The notes under the pieces were generated by a model. The model was not told the DNA's origin, ran no database searches, and saw nothing but the letters and a program-made list of their open reading frames with translations. From positions 124,001-188,000 of the forward strand of contig NZ_BCQF01000002.1 of the NCBI RefSeq assembly GCF_001544295.1: a DNA stretch of 64,000 nt, given 5' to 3'. Source of the stretch: Enterococcus pseudoavium NBRC 100491. Its GTDB lineage: Bacteria > Bacillota > Bacilli > Lactobacillales > Enterococcaceae. This document shows positions 17,332 to 25,878 of the stretch, one piece after another. How positions within the stretch are numbered: position 1 is the stretch's first letter; the number at the start of each line of letters is the position of its first letter. Made by a program: the position numbers and the translations under genes.

Positions 17332-17958
17332 ATGATTCAAATCGAAGGCTTTGTTACTGGAATCGCGCAAGAAAATTGCTATTTGATTCATAATGAACAC
17401 TATTTACTAATCGTTGATCCAGGATCAGAAGGCGATCGACTCATCAAAGAGATATCACGGATTGGAAAGACGCCACGGGCGATTCTTTTGACCCATACCC
17501 ATTACGACCATATCGGTGCAGTAGAACAATTACGACATAAATACGGTGTGCCTGTTTATGTCAGTGCATTAGAACAAAGCTGGTTAGGCGATCCCATCTT
17601 AAATCTCTCGGGGTTAGGACGTCATGATGACATGCCTGATCTGATCGTTCAACCAGCAGAATTTGAATTCGAGATGAAAGAGTATACAATTGCTGATATG
17701 ACTTTCCAAGTAGTTCCTACTCCAGGTCATTCCATCGGCAGTGTTAGCTTTATCTTTGATGATTTCGTTGTCGATGGTGATGCCTTATTTAAAGGCAGCA
17801 TCGGCCGGACAGATCTTTACACTGGTGACCTACAACAATTACTTTACAGCATCAAAACATATCTTTTTACTTTGCCACGGGAATTGCCGGTATATCCCGG
17901 TCATGGCGAGGCAACGACGATTGGTCACGAGATCGATACAAATCCGTTCTTTAATTAA
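17332..17958 (+). CDS. Metallo-beta-lactamase-fold hydrolase (glyoxalase II-like)
   Basis: 208 aa. The metal motif THTHYDHIG (HxHxDH) is present, followed by the third ligand in VPTPGHSIGSV, the bridging Asp in VDGDALFKGSIGRTD and the final His in VYPGHG. This is the YqgX/GloB-like group of small MBL hydrolases, which hydrolyse thioesters such as S-lactoylglutathione analogues; the substrate here is not fixed. AGGAGGAAAATA precedes the ATG. It is followed after 23 bases by the phosphatase gene, with which it likely forms an operon. Confidence 0.9.
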   Translation: MIQIEGFVTGIAQENCYLIHNEHYLLIVDPGSEGDRLIKEISRIGKTPRAILLTHTHYDHIGAVEQLRHKYGVPVYVSALEQSWLGDPILNLSGLGRHDDMPDLIVQPAEFEFEMKEYTIADMTFQVVPTPGHSIGSVSFIFDDFVVDGDALFKGSIGRTDLYTGDLQQLLYSIKTYLFTLPRELPVYPGHGEATTIGHEIDTNPFFN

Positions 17959-17981
17959 TCTACTTTTTGGAGGTTTTAATT

Positions 17982-18686
17982 ATGACAGAAACAAATCTTT
18001 ATATTGTGCGCCATGGGAAAACGATGTTCAATACCTTGGCTCGTGTGCAAGGCTGGTGTGATACACCACTAACCAAAAGCGGACGCGATGGGATTCATTA
18101 CGTTGGCCTGGGATTACAGGATACAAAGTTTGAAGAAGCTTACTCAAGTGATTCTGGTCGTGCCATCGAAACGATGCGCATTCTTTTAGGCGAACATCCT
18201 GAAGGCAAAGAAATTCCTTATCATGTCGACCCACGTATTCGTGAGTGGTGTTTTGGCTCACTAGAAGGCGCTTATGACGCGGAAATGTGGGGCGTCTTAC
18301 CGCGTGTCTTGAATTTTAATACGGAAGACGATTTGTTTTCCACTGATGTTACCTTTGAAGAAATTGCCAATGCAGTAGAGGGGGCAGATACTGCTAATTG
18401 GGCAGAACCATATACTCAATTACGTGATCGTGTGTGGAATGGATTTGAAGATATCGCGCAAAATCGTGAAAAACAAGGCGGTGGAAATGTCCTAATCGTC
18501 TCTCATGGTTTAACGATAGCCTTCTTATTGAGCTTAATCGATCCCAAACAACCGGTGCGCGCCAACTTGCTAAATGGCAGTATCAATCGGCTTCGTTATG
18601 AAAACGGTGAATTCTCAATCCGGGCAATCAATGATATTAGTTACATGGAACGAGGAAAGACAATTTCTGATCAAACAAACGCATAA
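17982..18686 (+). CDS. Histidine phosphatase family protein (phosphoglycerate mutase-like)
   Basis: 234 aa from ATG 17982, which has TTTTTGGAGG upstream; an ATG 15 bases earlier lacks a site. The catalytic motif LYIVRHGKTMFN contains the phosphorylated His, and VLIVSHGLTIAFLL holds the second catalytic His. EWCFGSLEG carries the acidic catalytic residue. The protein belongs to the broad-specificity GpmB/PhoE group; substrate unknown. Second gene of a probable operon with the MBL hydrolase. Confidence 0.9.
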   Translation: MTETNLYIVRHGKTMFNTLARVQGWCDTPLTKSGRDGIHYVGLGLQDTKFEEAYSSDSGRAIETMRILLGEHPEGKEIPYHVDPRIREWCFGSLEGAYDAEMWGVLPRVLNFNTEDDLFSTDVTFEEIANAVEGADTANWAEPYTQLRDRVWNGFEDIAQNREKQGGGNVLIVSHGLTIAFLLSLIDPKQPVRANLLNGSINRLRYENGEFSIRAINDISYMERGKTISDQTNA

Positions 18687-18692
18687 ATTTGT

Positions 18693-18722
18693 AACCGTCG
18701 ATAACTTTCGGCGGTTTTTTTT
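18693..18722 (+). terminator. Terminator of the MBL/phosphatase operon
   Basis: Arms AACCGTCG and CGGCGGTT (one G-T pair) around an eight-base loop, then eight T residues. Confidence 0.85.
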
Positions 18723-18811
18723 CTTAAAAAAAGCTTACTTATTTTTCAATGGTCTTTTCATTTAGGAAACGGTATACTATTTTATGTTATTAATTTGAAA
18801 GGACGTACAAT

Positions 18812-19645
18812 ATGCTTATTGCGAATATTTTTAAAGCTATTATTCTCGGAATTGTCGAAGGAATTACAGAGTGGCTACCGATTTCTTCTACTGGGCATTT
18901 GATTTTAGCTGATGAATTTATCAAATTGAACATGAGCCCTGCTTTTATTGAAATGTTTAATGTTGTGATTCAGCTAGGAGCGATTTTAGCCGTGGTGGTT
19001 TTATTTTTCAATAAATTGAACCCCTTCGCCCCTAGTAAAAACAATATAGAAAAAAAGGAGACTTGGACGCTTTGGTCAAAAGTCATCATCGCCTGTTTGC
19101 CGGCAGCCATCATCGGTATTCCAGCTGACGATTTTCTAGACGCTCATTTCCACAAGTTTTTACCTGTTGCGATTATGTTGATTGTTTACGGGATCGCCTT
19201 CATCGTGGTGGAAAAACAAAATAAACATAAAACACCAAAATGTACTAATTTAAATGATTTTACTTATCAAGCTGCTTTAATCGTCGGTGGCTTCCAACTG
19301 CTTTCATTAATTCCTGGAACTTCTCGCTCCGGTGCAACGATCTTAGGTGCCATTTTGATTGGAAGTTCCCGCTATGTCGCAACTGAATTTTCTTTCTTTC
19401 TAGGAATCCCCGTAATGTTTGGCGCTAGCGGATTGAAAATTGTTAAATTTTTAATGCATGGAAATACTTTTGGTGCTTCTGAAATTGTTGTTCTTTTAGT
19501 CGGAATGGTTACGGCCTTTGTCGTATCGATTATCGCCATTAAATTCTTACTAGATTACATCAAACGTAACGATTTCACTGTTTTTGGTTGGTATCGAATT
19601 GTCTTAGGGATCATTTTGATTGGCTATTGGCTAATAGCCATGTAA
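18812..19645 (+). CDS. uppP: Undecaprenyl-diphosphatase
   Basis: 277 aa, polytopic. It recycles the lipid carrier of cell-wall synthesis by dephosphorylating undecaprenyl-PP at the membrane, and overexpression gives bacitracin resistance. Both signature motifs are present: [17 protein letters not shown] (18-34) and [26 protein letters not shown] precedes the ATG and a terminator follows, so it is monocistronic. Confidence 0.96.
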   Translation: MLIANIFKAIILGIVEGITEWLPISSTGHLILADEFIKLNMSPAFIEMFNVVIQLGAILAVVVLFFNKLNPFAPSKNNIEKKETWTLWSKVIIACLPAAIIGIPADDFLDAHFHKFLPVAIMLIVYGIAFIVVEKQNKHKTPKCTNLNDFTYQAALIVGGFQLLSLIPGTSRSGATILGAILIGSSRYVATEFSFFLGIPVMFGASGLKIVKFLMHGNTFGASEIVVLLVGMVTAFVVSIIAIKFLLDYIKRNDFTVFGWYRIVLGIILIGYWLIAM

Positions 19646-19671
19646 GATCTGCATTTATGCAGGTCTTTTTT
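19645..19671 (+). terminator. Terminator of uppP
   Basis: AGATCTGCA and TGCAGGTCT pair around TTTA, followed by six T residues, starting at the stop codon. Confidence 0.88.
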
Positions 19672-19754
19672 ATTGTTGATAATAATTATAAAGTAACCGC
19701 GAGACCCTCAGCCACTACTTTTTCCACAAAAAACCTCCTTCTATCAATCTATAT

Positions 19755-19773
19755 AATATTGATAGTCATTCTC
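19755..19773. promoter_or_regulatory. Fur/PerR-like box 1 before the metal ATPase gene
   Basis: AATATTGATAGTCATTCTC matches 15 of 19 positions of the classical Fur consensus (GATAATGATAATCATTATC) and fits the 7-1-7 form TGATAGT-C-ATTCTCA. A partly overlapping perfect inverted repeat, CTATCAAT (19741-19748) with ATTGATAG (19758-19765), shares its left half. Confidence 0.5.
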
Positions 19774-19783
19774 AATTCCAGTT

Positions 19784-19802
19784 GATAACCACTTTCATTC
19801 TC
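19784..19802. promoter_or_regulatory. Fur/PerR-like box 2 (weaker)
   Basis: GATAACCACTTTCATTCTC matches 13 of 19 positions of the Fur consensus and lies 29 bases from box 1. A further half site TGATAATGA is at 19848-19856 near the presumed promoter. Confidence 0.35.
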
Positions 19803-19940
19803 AATTAACTTATTTTATTATCAATTACATCAACAACTGTGATACTATGATAATGAAAGGACTACTATTTAGTGAGTGTTCAAATCCACCGCTCCTTTAT
19901 TTTAGTCTAATTTAGGTAAATTAAGAAAGGAGGAAAAGTG

Positions 19941-21821
19941 ATGAGTAAAAAAGAACGTGAAGCTTTTCTCTCTACCCTTTTCTGTTTAGTATTTTTAATT
20001 GTCGGAAGAATTTCAATGGCTCTCTCCCAACCGTTTTTCCCGCTCTTCTTCCTAATCGCAATCATTAGTGGTGGCTGGAAACAAACGTATGAAGGAATTA
20101 GCGAATTAATCCACGAGCGGACATTAAATGTGGATTTACTGATGGCTTTAGCAGCCATTGGTGCTTGTTTAATCGGTAACTGGTTCGAAGGTGCGATGCT
20201 GACCTTTATCTTTTGTCTAAGCGGGGCTTTGGAAGAATATGCTACGAATAAAAGCACGAAAGAAATTACGGCATTGATGAATGTCGCTCCCAACGAGGCA
20301 ATAAAAATTAGTGCTGACCAACATGTAACTGTCCCCGTTGAAGAATTAGAATTAGGTGATTTGGTATTTGTGCCTAAAGGTAATGCTATACCGATCGATG
20401 GTCGGATGTTAGGGACTTCCTCTATTGATGAATCTGCTATTTCCGGCGAGGCCATCCCTGTTGAAAAAAAGATTAATGATGACGTATTCGGTGGGACGAT
20501 CAATTTGGGTCAGCCTTTTACTTTAGAGGTAACCAAAGTTAGTACGGATACTCTATTTGCACAAATTTTACGATTAGTTGAAAATGCCCAAAATGAAAAA
20601 AGTGCAACGGCGACTTTTATTGAAAAAATTGAGAATGTTTATGTAAAAATAGTTTTGCTAGCGGTGCCTTTAATGATTATTTTCACTCATTTTTTATTGA
20701 ACTGGAGTTTTACTGAGAGTTTTTATCGCGGCATGGTTTTATTAGTTGTTGCTTCTCCTTGTGCTTTAGTTGCCTCAGCCACTCCCGCAACCTTAGCTGC
20801 TATTTCCAACGGTGCAAAAAAAGGAATTCTGTTTAAGTCCGGAAAAACATTAGAGAAGCTAGCTGATCTGCAAGCAATCTCTTTTGATAAGACGGGTACA
20901 TTAACACAAGGAAAACCTCGCGTAACGAATTATAAACCGCTTTCTGATGATCCTGTGGTTCCTCAACTATTTTATTCCATGGAACGCCACTCGACTCATC
21001 CACTGGCAGTAGCGATCACAAATTTTTTTAAAGAAGAAGAAAATTTACCACTGCAAGTGGAAGAAAAAGCTGGTTTTGGCTTAGAAGCAAACTATCACAA
21101 CCAGACCTGGCATTTAGGAAAACCCAGGAAAAATCAACAACACCCGTTGATTGATCAATGGCGCGAAGAAGGAAAAACCGTTGTGGTTCTCAGTCGAAAT
21201 AATGAGATCACTGCTTTATTAGCCTTAATGGACTTACCAAAAGCCCATACAAAAGAAGTCATCGGCTATTTTCAACAGCAGGAAATCGCTACTGTGATGC
21301 TGACTGGTGATAATTCAGGTGCCGCTCGATATGTCGCACAACAGCTCGACTTAGATGATTTTCATGGTGAATGCTTGCCGGCAGACAAGACTAACTTAAT
21401 AAAGGCTCAGCAAGAAATGTATTCAGTCAACGCGATGGTTGGTGATGGCATCAATGATGCTCCTGCTCTAGCTACTGCCAGTATCGGGGTTGCTATGGGG
21501 GAAGGGACTGATGTAGCCATGGAAGTCTCTGATATGGTACTAATGAAAAATGATCTGACCAAATTAATGTACAGTCATCGCCTAGCTAAAAAAATGAAAC
21601 GGATTATTCGTCAAAATATCGTCTTCTCATTGGCTGTGATTCTTTTATTGATTGCTAGTAATTTTTTACAATTTCTAACCTTACCTCTTGGGGTTGTCGG
21701 TCATGAAGGAAGTACCATTTTAGTCATTTTAAACGGCTTACGAATGCTTTTACCCTTAAAAGAGTTTGAGTTGAAAGAGACAAATTGCACCGCTTGTCCC
21801 CTTTACAAAGCCGTTCACTAA
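19941..21821 (+). CDS. P1B-4-type heavy-metal exporting ATPase (PfeT/ZosA/PmtA-like)
   Basis: 626 aa; ATG 19941 is preferred because AAAGGAGG lies 8 bases away. This is a P-type ATPase with no N-terminal metal-binding domain. Key sites: the transmembrane SPC motif at 272-274 in place of CPC, the phosphorylation site DKTGT at 316-320, the HP motif (RHSTHPLA), MLTGDN, GDGINDAPAL and HEGST in the last helix. SPC plus HEGxT defines the P1B-4 group, whose Firmicutes members (B. subtilis PfeT, S. pyogenes PmtA) export Fe(II) and respond to PerR/Fur. The protein ends with a Cys pair (CTACPLYKAVH). Upstream Fur-like boxes fit an iron role. Confidence 0.9.
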   Translation: MSKKEREAFLSTLFCLVFLIVGRISMALSQPFFPLFFLIAIISGGWKQTYEGISELIHERTLNVDLLMALAAIGACLIGNWFEGAMLTFIFCLSGALEEYATNKSTKEITALMNVAPNEAIKISADQHVTVPVEELELGDLVFVPKGNAIPIDGRMLGTSSIDESAISGEAIPVEKKINDDVFGGTINLGQPFTLEVTKVSTDTLFAQILRLVENAQNEKSATATFIEKIENVYVKIVLLAVPLMIIFTHFLLNWSFTESFYRGMVLLVVASPCALVASATPATLAAISNGAKKGILFKSGKTLEKLADLQAISFDKTGTLTQGKPRVTNYKPLSDDPVVPQLFYSMERHSTHPLAVAITNFFKEEENLPLQVEEKAGFGLEANYHNQTWHLGKPRKNQQHPLIDQWREEGKTVVVLSRNNEITALLALMDLPKAHTKEVIGYFQQQEIATVMLTGDNSGAARYVAQQLDLDDFHGECLPADKTNLIKAQQEMYSVNAMVGDGINDAPALATASIGVAMGEGTDVAMEVSDMVLMKNDLTKLMYSHRLAKKMKRIIRQNIVFSLAVILLLIASNFLQFLTLPLGVVGHEGSTILVILNGLRMLLPLKEFELKETNCTACPLYKAVH

Positions 21822-21903
21822 AAAATAGTGCTGCTTTTTAACAAAGTAAACTCTGTGTTTTTCCTTTATTTTCTGTTAAGGAAAAAAACTTGTCACGATT
21901 TTA

Positions 21904-21932
21904 TTGCATTGAAAAGCTCCTTTATGTATAAT
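21904..21932 (+). promoter_or_regulatory. Promoter of rpsT
   Basis: TTGCAT (21904-21909), a 17-base spacer and TATAAT (21927-21932). This predicts a leader of about 50 bases before rpsT. Confidence 0.8.
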
Positions 21933-21947
21933 AAGTAATGTTGAATT

Positions 21948-21964
21948 GTACGGTCATAACCGTA
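21948..21964 (+). promoter_or_regulatory. Hairpin in the rpsT leader
   Basis: TACGGT and ACCGTA pair around CATA, near the expected 5' end of the message and about 15 bases before the GGAGG of rpsT. It could stabilise the message or serve S20 autoregulation; no T-run follows, so it is not a terminator. Confidence 0.45.
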
Positions 21965-21990
21965 TAAGACTGAATTCGGAGGTGAAATCC

Positions 21991-22245
21991 ATGCCAAACA
22001 TTGAATCTGCAATCAAACGTGTCCGCACTAGCGAAGCTGCTAACGCTAAAAACTCATCACAAATGAGCGCAATGCGTACTACTGTTAAGAAATTCGAAGA
22101 AGCTGCTGCCGCTGGCGCTGAAAATATGAACGACCTTTATAAAGAAGCTGCTAAAGCAATCGATATGGCTGAAACAAAAGGTTTGATTCACAAAAACAAA
22201 GCAAATCGTGATAAAGCACGTCTTGCTAAAAAATTAGCGAAATAA
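21991..22245 (+). CDS. rpsT: 30S ribosomal protein S20
   Basis: 84 aa, the usual length, starting at ATG 21991 after [51 protein letters not shown] is the S20 signature, and the protein is basic and helical with [15 protein letters not shown] at its end. It binds the 5' domain of 16S rRNA. Monocistronic, with its own promoter and terminator. Confidence 0.97.
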   Translation: MPNIESAIKRVRTSEAANAKNSSQMSAMRTTVKKFEEAAAAGAENMNDLYKEAAKAIDMAETKGLIHKNKANRDKARLAKKLAK

Positions 22246-22246
22246 T

Positions 22247-22275
22247 AAAAACCGATCAATTGATCGGTTTTTTTA
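22247..22275 (+). terminator. Terminator of rpsT
   Basis: A near-perfect palindrome, AAACCGATCA / TGATCGGTTT, with seven T residues. Confidence 0.92.
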
Positions 22276-22282
22276 TTTTAGC

Positions 22283-22316
22283 CTAGCCCCCTGAAATTAC
22301 TTTTTCAGGGGGCTAA
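22283..22316 (-). terminator. Hairpin between rpsT and nifJ
   Basis: TAGCCCCCTGAAA and TTTCAGGGGGCTA pair perfectly (13 bp). It lies 12 bases after the nifJ stop and is the likely end of the flavodoxin-nifJ message, although the T-tail is poor on the minus strand. Confidence 0.7.
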
Positions 22317-22327
22317 ACTTTTATCAA

Positions 22328-25300
22328 TTATTTTTTTGCATTCATTAGTTCAACGTAACTGTTTGAACGTTCTTCCATGTCCTCAACGGTTTGATTCAAC
22401 ATTTCCTCTACTAGCGCATCATCGTCCTTAATGTTATGCAAAGCAGAAAAACGTGTTTGCCCTTCAAGGAACTGATTCATTTTACTAAAGTCCGCTTTTT
22501 TGAAATCGATTCGCATTGGATCTTTGCCTTTTTCAGCCCGCTGTGGATCAAAGCGATACAGTTGCCAGTAGCCTGATTCAACTGCTTCTTTCGCTTCCTC
22601 GATAGATTGACTCATACCACCACGAATACCGTGATTGATACAAGGTGTATAGCCAATTACTAAAGATGGTCCCGGGTAAGCTTCCGCTTCTTGAATAGCT
22701 TTCAAGGCTTGAGCAGGATTGGCTTCAATCGAAATTTGCGCTACATAAACATCCCGATAAGTCATGGCAATCATACCTAGATCCTTTTTCTTCGTCTTCT
22801 TTCCACCAGCCGCAAATTTGGCAATCGCCGCAGTTGGTGTCGCTTTAGACATCTGTCCGCCAGTGTTGGCATAGAGTTCATTGTCCATCACTAAAATGTT
22901 GACATCTTCACCAGAAGCCAGAACATGGTCGATCCCGCTAAAGCCGATATCGTAGGCCCAGCCATCACCACCGATAATCCATTGACTCGGTTTAGCAAAC
23001 ATTTCCCGATCGGCTAAGAGGGCTCGGAATTCATCAGCTGTTTCCGTAGCTAGCGTCGCGGCTAGTTTAGCGGCGCGTTGTTGACTGCCTTCTCCTTCGG
23101 TCATGTGGTTCAACCAGTCTTGTAATTGGGCTTTAGTGTCCTCCGAGCCAATTCCTTCTTCTAGCACAGAAATGATTTTTTTCGCAACACGTTCCCGTTT
23201 CATTTGGTTGGCAGTGTGCATACCCAAGCCATATTCAGCATTGTCTTCAAAGAGTGAGTTACTCCAAGCTGGACCCCGCCCATCTTGATTGAGGGTGTAC
23301 GGCGTGGCTGGAGAAGAACCGCCCCAGATTGAAGAACAGCCCGTTGTATTAGCAATCATCATACGATCCCCAAAAAGCTGGGTTAAGAGTTTCACGTAAG
23401 GTGTTTCACCACAGCCGGCACAAGCACCTGAGAATTCTAACAATGGTTGTTCAAATTGTGAGCCCTTTACTGAGAATTTCTTCGCTGGATTAGCTTTTTG
23501 TTTCAAAGTCATCGCAAAAGCCCAGTTAATCGCTTGATCCTTTTGTTCTTCATAAGACCTCATCCCCAATGCTTTTTCTTTAGCTGGACAAGCTTCGACA
23601 CACAAGCCGCAGCCAGTGCAGTCTTCCAGTGAAACCTGAATTCGATACTTGAGTCCGTCCTTGCCCCGCATATCTCGAGTGATAAACCCGGCTGGTGCTT
23701 CCTCAAGCTCTGCTTCATCCGCAAGAAATGGCCGAATAGCTGCATGCGGACAAACAAAGGCACACTCATTACACATCGTACACGCTTCTGGGATCCACTC
23801 AGGCACCTCTAAAGCAATTCCGCGCTTCTCATAAGCTGCGGTTCCAGAAGGCATTACACCTCCAAGCATACCGTTTTCAATCAAATCATTAACTGAAAGC
23901 TGGTTGCCTTTTTGGCGATTGATTGGTTCCAAAATATTACGAACATACGCTGGTTTATTGCGCTCATTTTCCATCGTTGCAGTTTTGACTTCAAGTGTTG
24001 CCCATTCTGCTGGTACTTCAATTTTTTGTAGCTCAGCAACAGTAGCATCGATCGCCTGCCAATTTCTTTCAACGATTGCCCGAGATTTTTTCCCGTAAGC
24101 AGCATCAACTTCAGCTTTTAGCAGCGGTAAATAAGTCTCGTGGTCCATGATATCAGTCAACTCGAAAAAAGCCGTTGACATGACTTGATTGATCCGCCCA
24201 CCTAAACCAGTTTTTTGAGCAATCTCCATTGCATTAATAATATAAAAATTAATATGGTGTTCTGCTAAATAGCGTTTCAGGCGATTTGGCAATAACTGCT
24301 TAACTTTCGCTTCATCCCAAACGGTGTTCAATAAGAAGGTTCCGCCATCTTTCAAGCCCTTCAATAGATCATATTGATGAATATAAGAGCTGTTGTGACA
24401 ACCAACAAAATCAGCTGCCTCTACATTATAAGTCGAAAGAATCGCTTCTTTCCCAAAACGTAGGTGGGAATTCGTTAGCCCACCCGATTTTTTTGAATCG
24501 TAAGAAAAGTAAGCTTGAGCATAATAATCAGTATTATTTCCGATTATCTTGATTGCTTGCTTATTTGCTCCAACTGTTCCATCTGAACCCAACCCCCAGA
24601 ATTTTGCTTGGAAGGTTGTTTTAGGCGTCAAATCTAAGACTTTGCCCATTGGTAAGGAAAGATTTGTCACATCGTCATTGATCCCAACAGTAAAGCGCTG
24701 CTTCATATCAGCAACTGGTAATAATAAATGATCAAAAACAGCCACGATTTGATCTGGCGTCACATCTTTAGAAGCGATTCCGTAACGGCCGCCGATCACG
24801 ATTGGACGGTTGGTATGACGATAAAGCACGCTTTGAACATCTAGTAATAATGGTTCACCGTCTGATCCAGGTTCTTTAGTCCGGTCCAAGACAGCGACTT
24901 TTTCAACGGTTGTCGGTAATTTTTCCAGCAAGTTTTCAGCTGGGAAAGGGCGGTATAGGTGCATATCAATAAAACCTACCTTACGCCCCTGCTGGTTTAA
25001 ATAATCAACGGTTTGCTGAATCGTTGGGGATGCCGAACCCATCGCAATAATAACCTCAGTTGCCTCTGGATCACCGTAATAATTGGTTAAATCATAGTTG
25101 GTTCCCCGAAGCTCATTAATTTTATTCATGTATTTTTGGACGATGGCTGGCATTTCGTCATAATAACGATTGACCGTTTCTCTTTGTTGGAAATGAATAT
25201 CTGGATTCTGGGCTGTCCCAGAAACATTCGGCCGATTAGGATTCATTCCTCGTTCCCTAAATTCAGCCAATGCTTCCCAATTCATCATCGCCTTTAAATC

Positions 25301-25867
25301 TTCATAATCAATCACTTCGATCTTTTGTAGCTCATGACTGGTTCTAAAGCCATCAAAGAAATTCATGAAAGGTAGTTTGCCTTCGATACTGGCTAAGTGG
25401 GCAACTGCTGACAGATCCATGACCTCTTGTACGCCGCCCTCAGCCAACATACAAAAACCGGTTTGACGGGCAGCCATGACATCACTGTGATCACCAAAGA
25501 TACTTAATGCATTCGTAGATACCGCCCGCGCAGCTACGTGAAAAACGGTGGGTAGCAATTCACCCGCAATTTTGAACATATTAGGTATCATTAGCAATAG
25601 ACCTTGTGAAGCTGTGTAGGTGGTTGTTAACACCCCGGTCTTCAATGAACCATGAACGGTTCCAGCAGCCCCTGCTTCTGATTGCATCTCCACTACTTTG
25701 ACTTGCTCGTCAAAAATATTTTTTCGGCCTTGTTCCGCCCACTCGTCAACCACTTCTGCCATGGTTGAACTGGGGGTGATTGGATAGATGCCGGCAACTT
25801 CTGTGAACGCGTAGGATATATGCGCTGCTGCGGTATTTCCATCCATTGTTTTCATAGTTTTCATCAT
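22328..25867 (-). CDS. nifJ: Pyruvate:ferredoxin/flavodoxin oxidoreductase
   Basis: About 1179 aa, full length for the single-chain enzyme. It converts pyruvate and CoA to acetyl-CoA and CO2, passing low-potential electrons to ferredoxin or flavodoxin. The N-terminal pyrimidine-binding region opens with AAHISYAFTEVAGIYPITPSSTMAEVVDEW. Two 4Fe-4S motifs lie in CTMCNECAFVCPHA and CTGCGLCVEACPAKEK, and a third cluster is expected from the CAGCGETPY Cys. The ThDP site is GGDGWAYDIGFSGIDHVLASGEDVNILVMDNELYANTGGQ. The start is ATG 25867 or the next ATG; GAGGTGCAA precedes it. Last gene of an operon with flavodoxin and an Nfn-like pair. The enzyme is normally oxygen-sensitive. Confidence 0.96.
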   Translation of the reverse strand: MMKTMKTMDGNTAAAHISYAFTEVAGIYPITPSSTMAEVVDEWAEQGRKNIFDEQVKVVEMQSEAGAAGTVHGSLKTGVLTTTYTASQGLLLMIPNMFKIAGELLPTVFHVAARAVSTNALSIFGDHSDVMAARQTGFCMLAEGGVQEVMDLSAVAHLASIEGKLPFMNFFDGFRTSHELQKIEVIDYEDLKAMMNWEALAEFRERGMNPNRPNVSGTAQNPDIHFQQRETVNRYYDEMPAIVQKYMNKINELRGTNYDLTNYYGDPEATEVIIAMGSASPTIQQTVDYLNQQGRKVGFIDMHLYRPFPAENLLEKLPTTVEKVAVLDRTKEPGSDGEPLLLDVQSVLYRHTNRPIVIGGRYGIASKDVTPDQIVAVFDHLLLPVADMKQRFTVGINDDVTNLSLPMGKVLDLTPKTTFQAKFWGLGSDGTVGANKQAIKIIGNNTDYYAQAYFSYDSKKSGGLTNSHLRFGKEAILSTYNVEAADFVGCHNSSYIHQYDLLKGLKDGGTFLLNTVWDEAKVKQLLPNRLKRYLAEHHINFYIINAMEIAQKTGLGGRINQVMSTAFFELTDIMDHETYLPLLKAEVDAAYGKKSRAIVERNWQAIDATVAELQKIEVPAEWATLEVKTATMENERNKPAYVRNILEPINRQKGNQLSVNDLIENGMLGGVMPSGTAAYEKRGIALEVPEWIPEACTMCNECAFVCPHAAIRPFLADEAELEEAPAGFITRDMRGKDGLKYRIQVSLEDCTGCGLCVEACPAKEKALGMRSYEEQKDQAINWAFAMTLKQKANPAKKFSVKGSQFEQPLLEFSGACAGCGETPYVKLLTQLFGDRMMIANTTGCSSIWGGSSPATPYTLNQDGRGPAWSNSLFEDNAEYGLGMHTANQMKRERVAKKIISVLEEGIGSEDTKAQLQDWLNHMTEGEGSQQRAAKLAATLATETADEFRALLADREMFAKPSQWIIGGDGWAYDIGFSGIDHVLASGEDVNILVMDNELYANTGGQMSKATPTAAIAKFAAGGKKTKKKDLGMIAMTYRDVYVAQISIEANPAQALKAIQEAEAYPGPSLVIGYTPCINHGIRGGMSQSIEEAKEAVESGYWQLYRFDPQRAEKGKDPMRIDFKKADFSKMNQFLEGQTRFSALHNIKDDDALVEEMLNQTVEDMEERSNSYVELMNAKK

Positions 25868-25878
25868 TTGCACCTCAC

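Noticed and set aside
19907-20503. 198-codon minus-strand frame within the metal ATPase gene
   Set aside because: It lies antisense to the well-supported P1B-4 ATPase coding region, with no ribosome binding site; frames like this are common opposite real genes.
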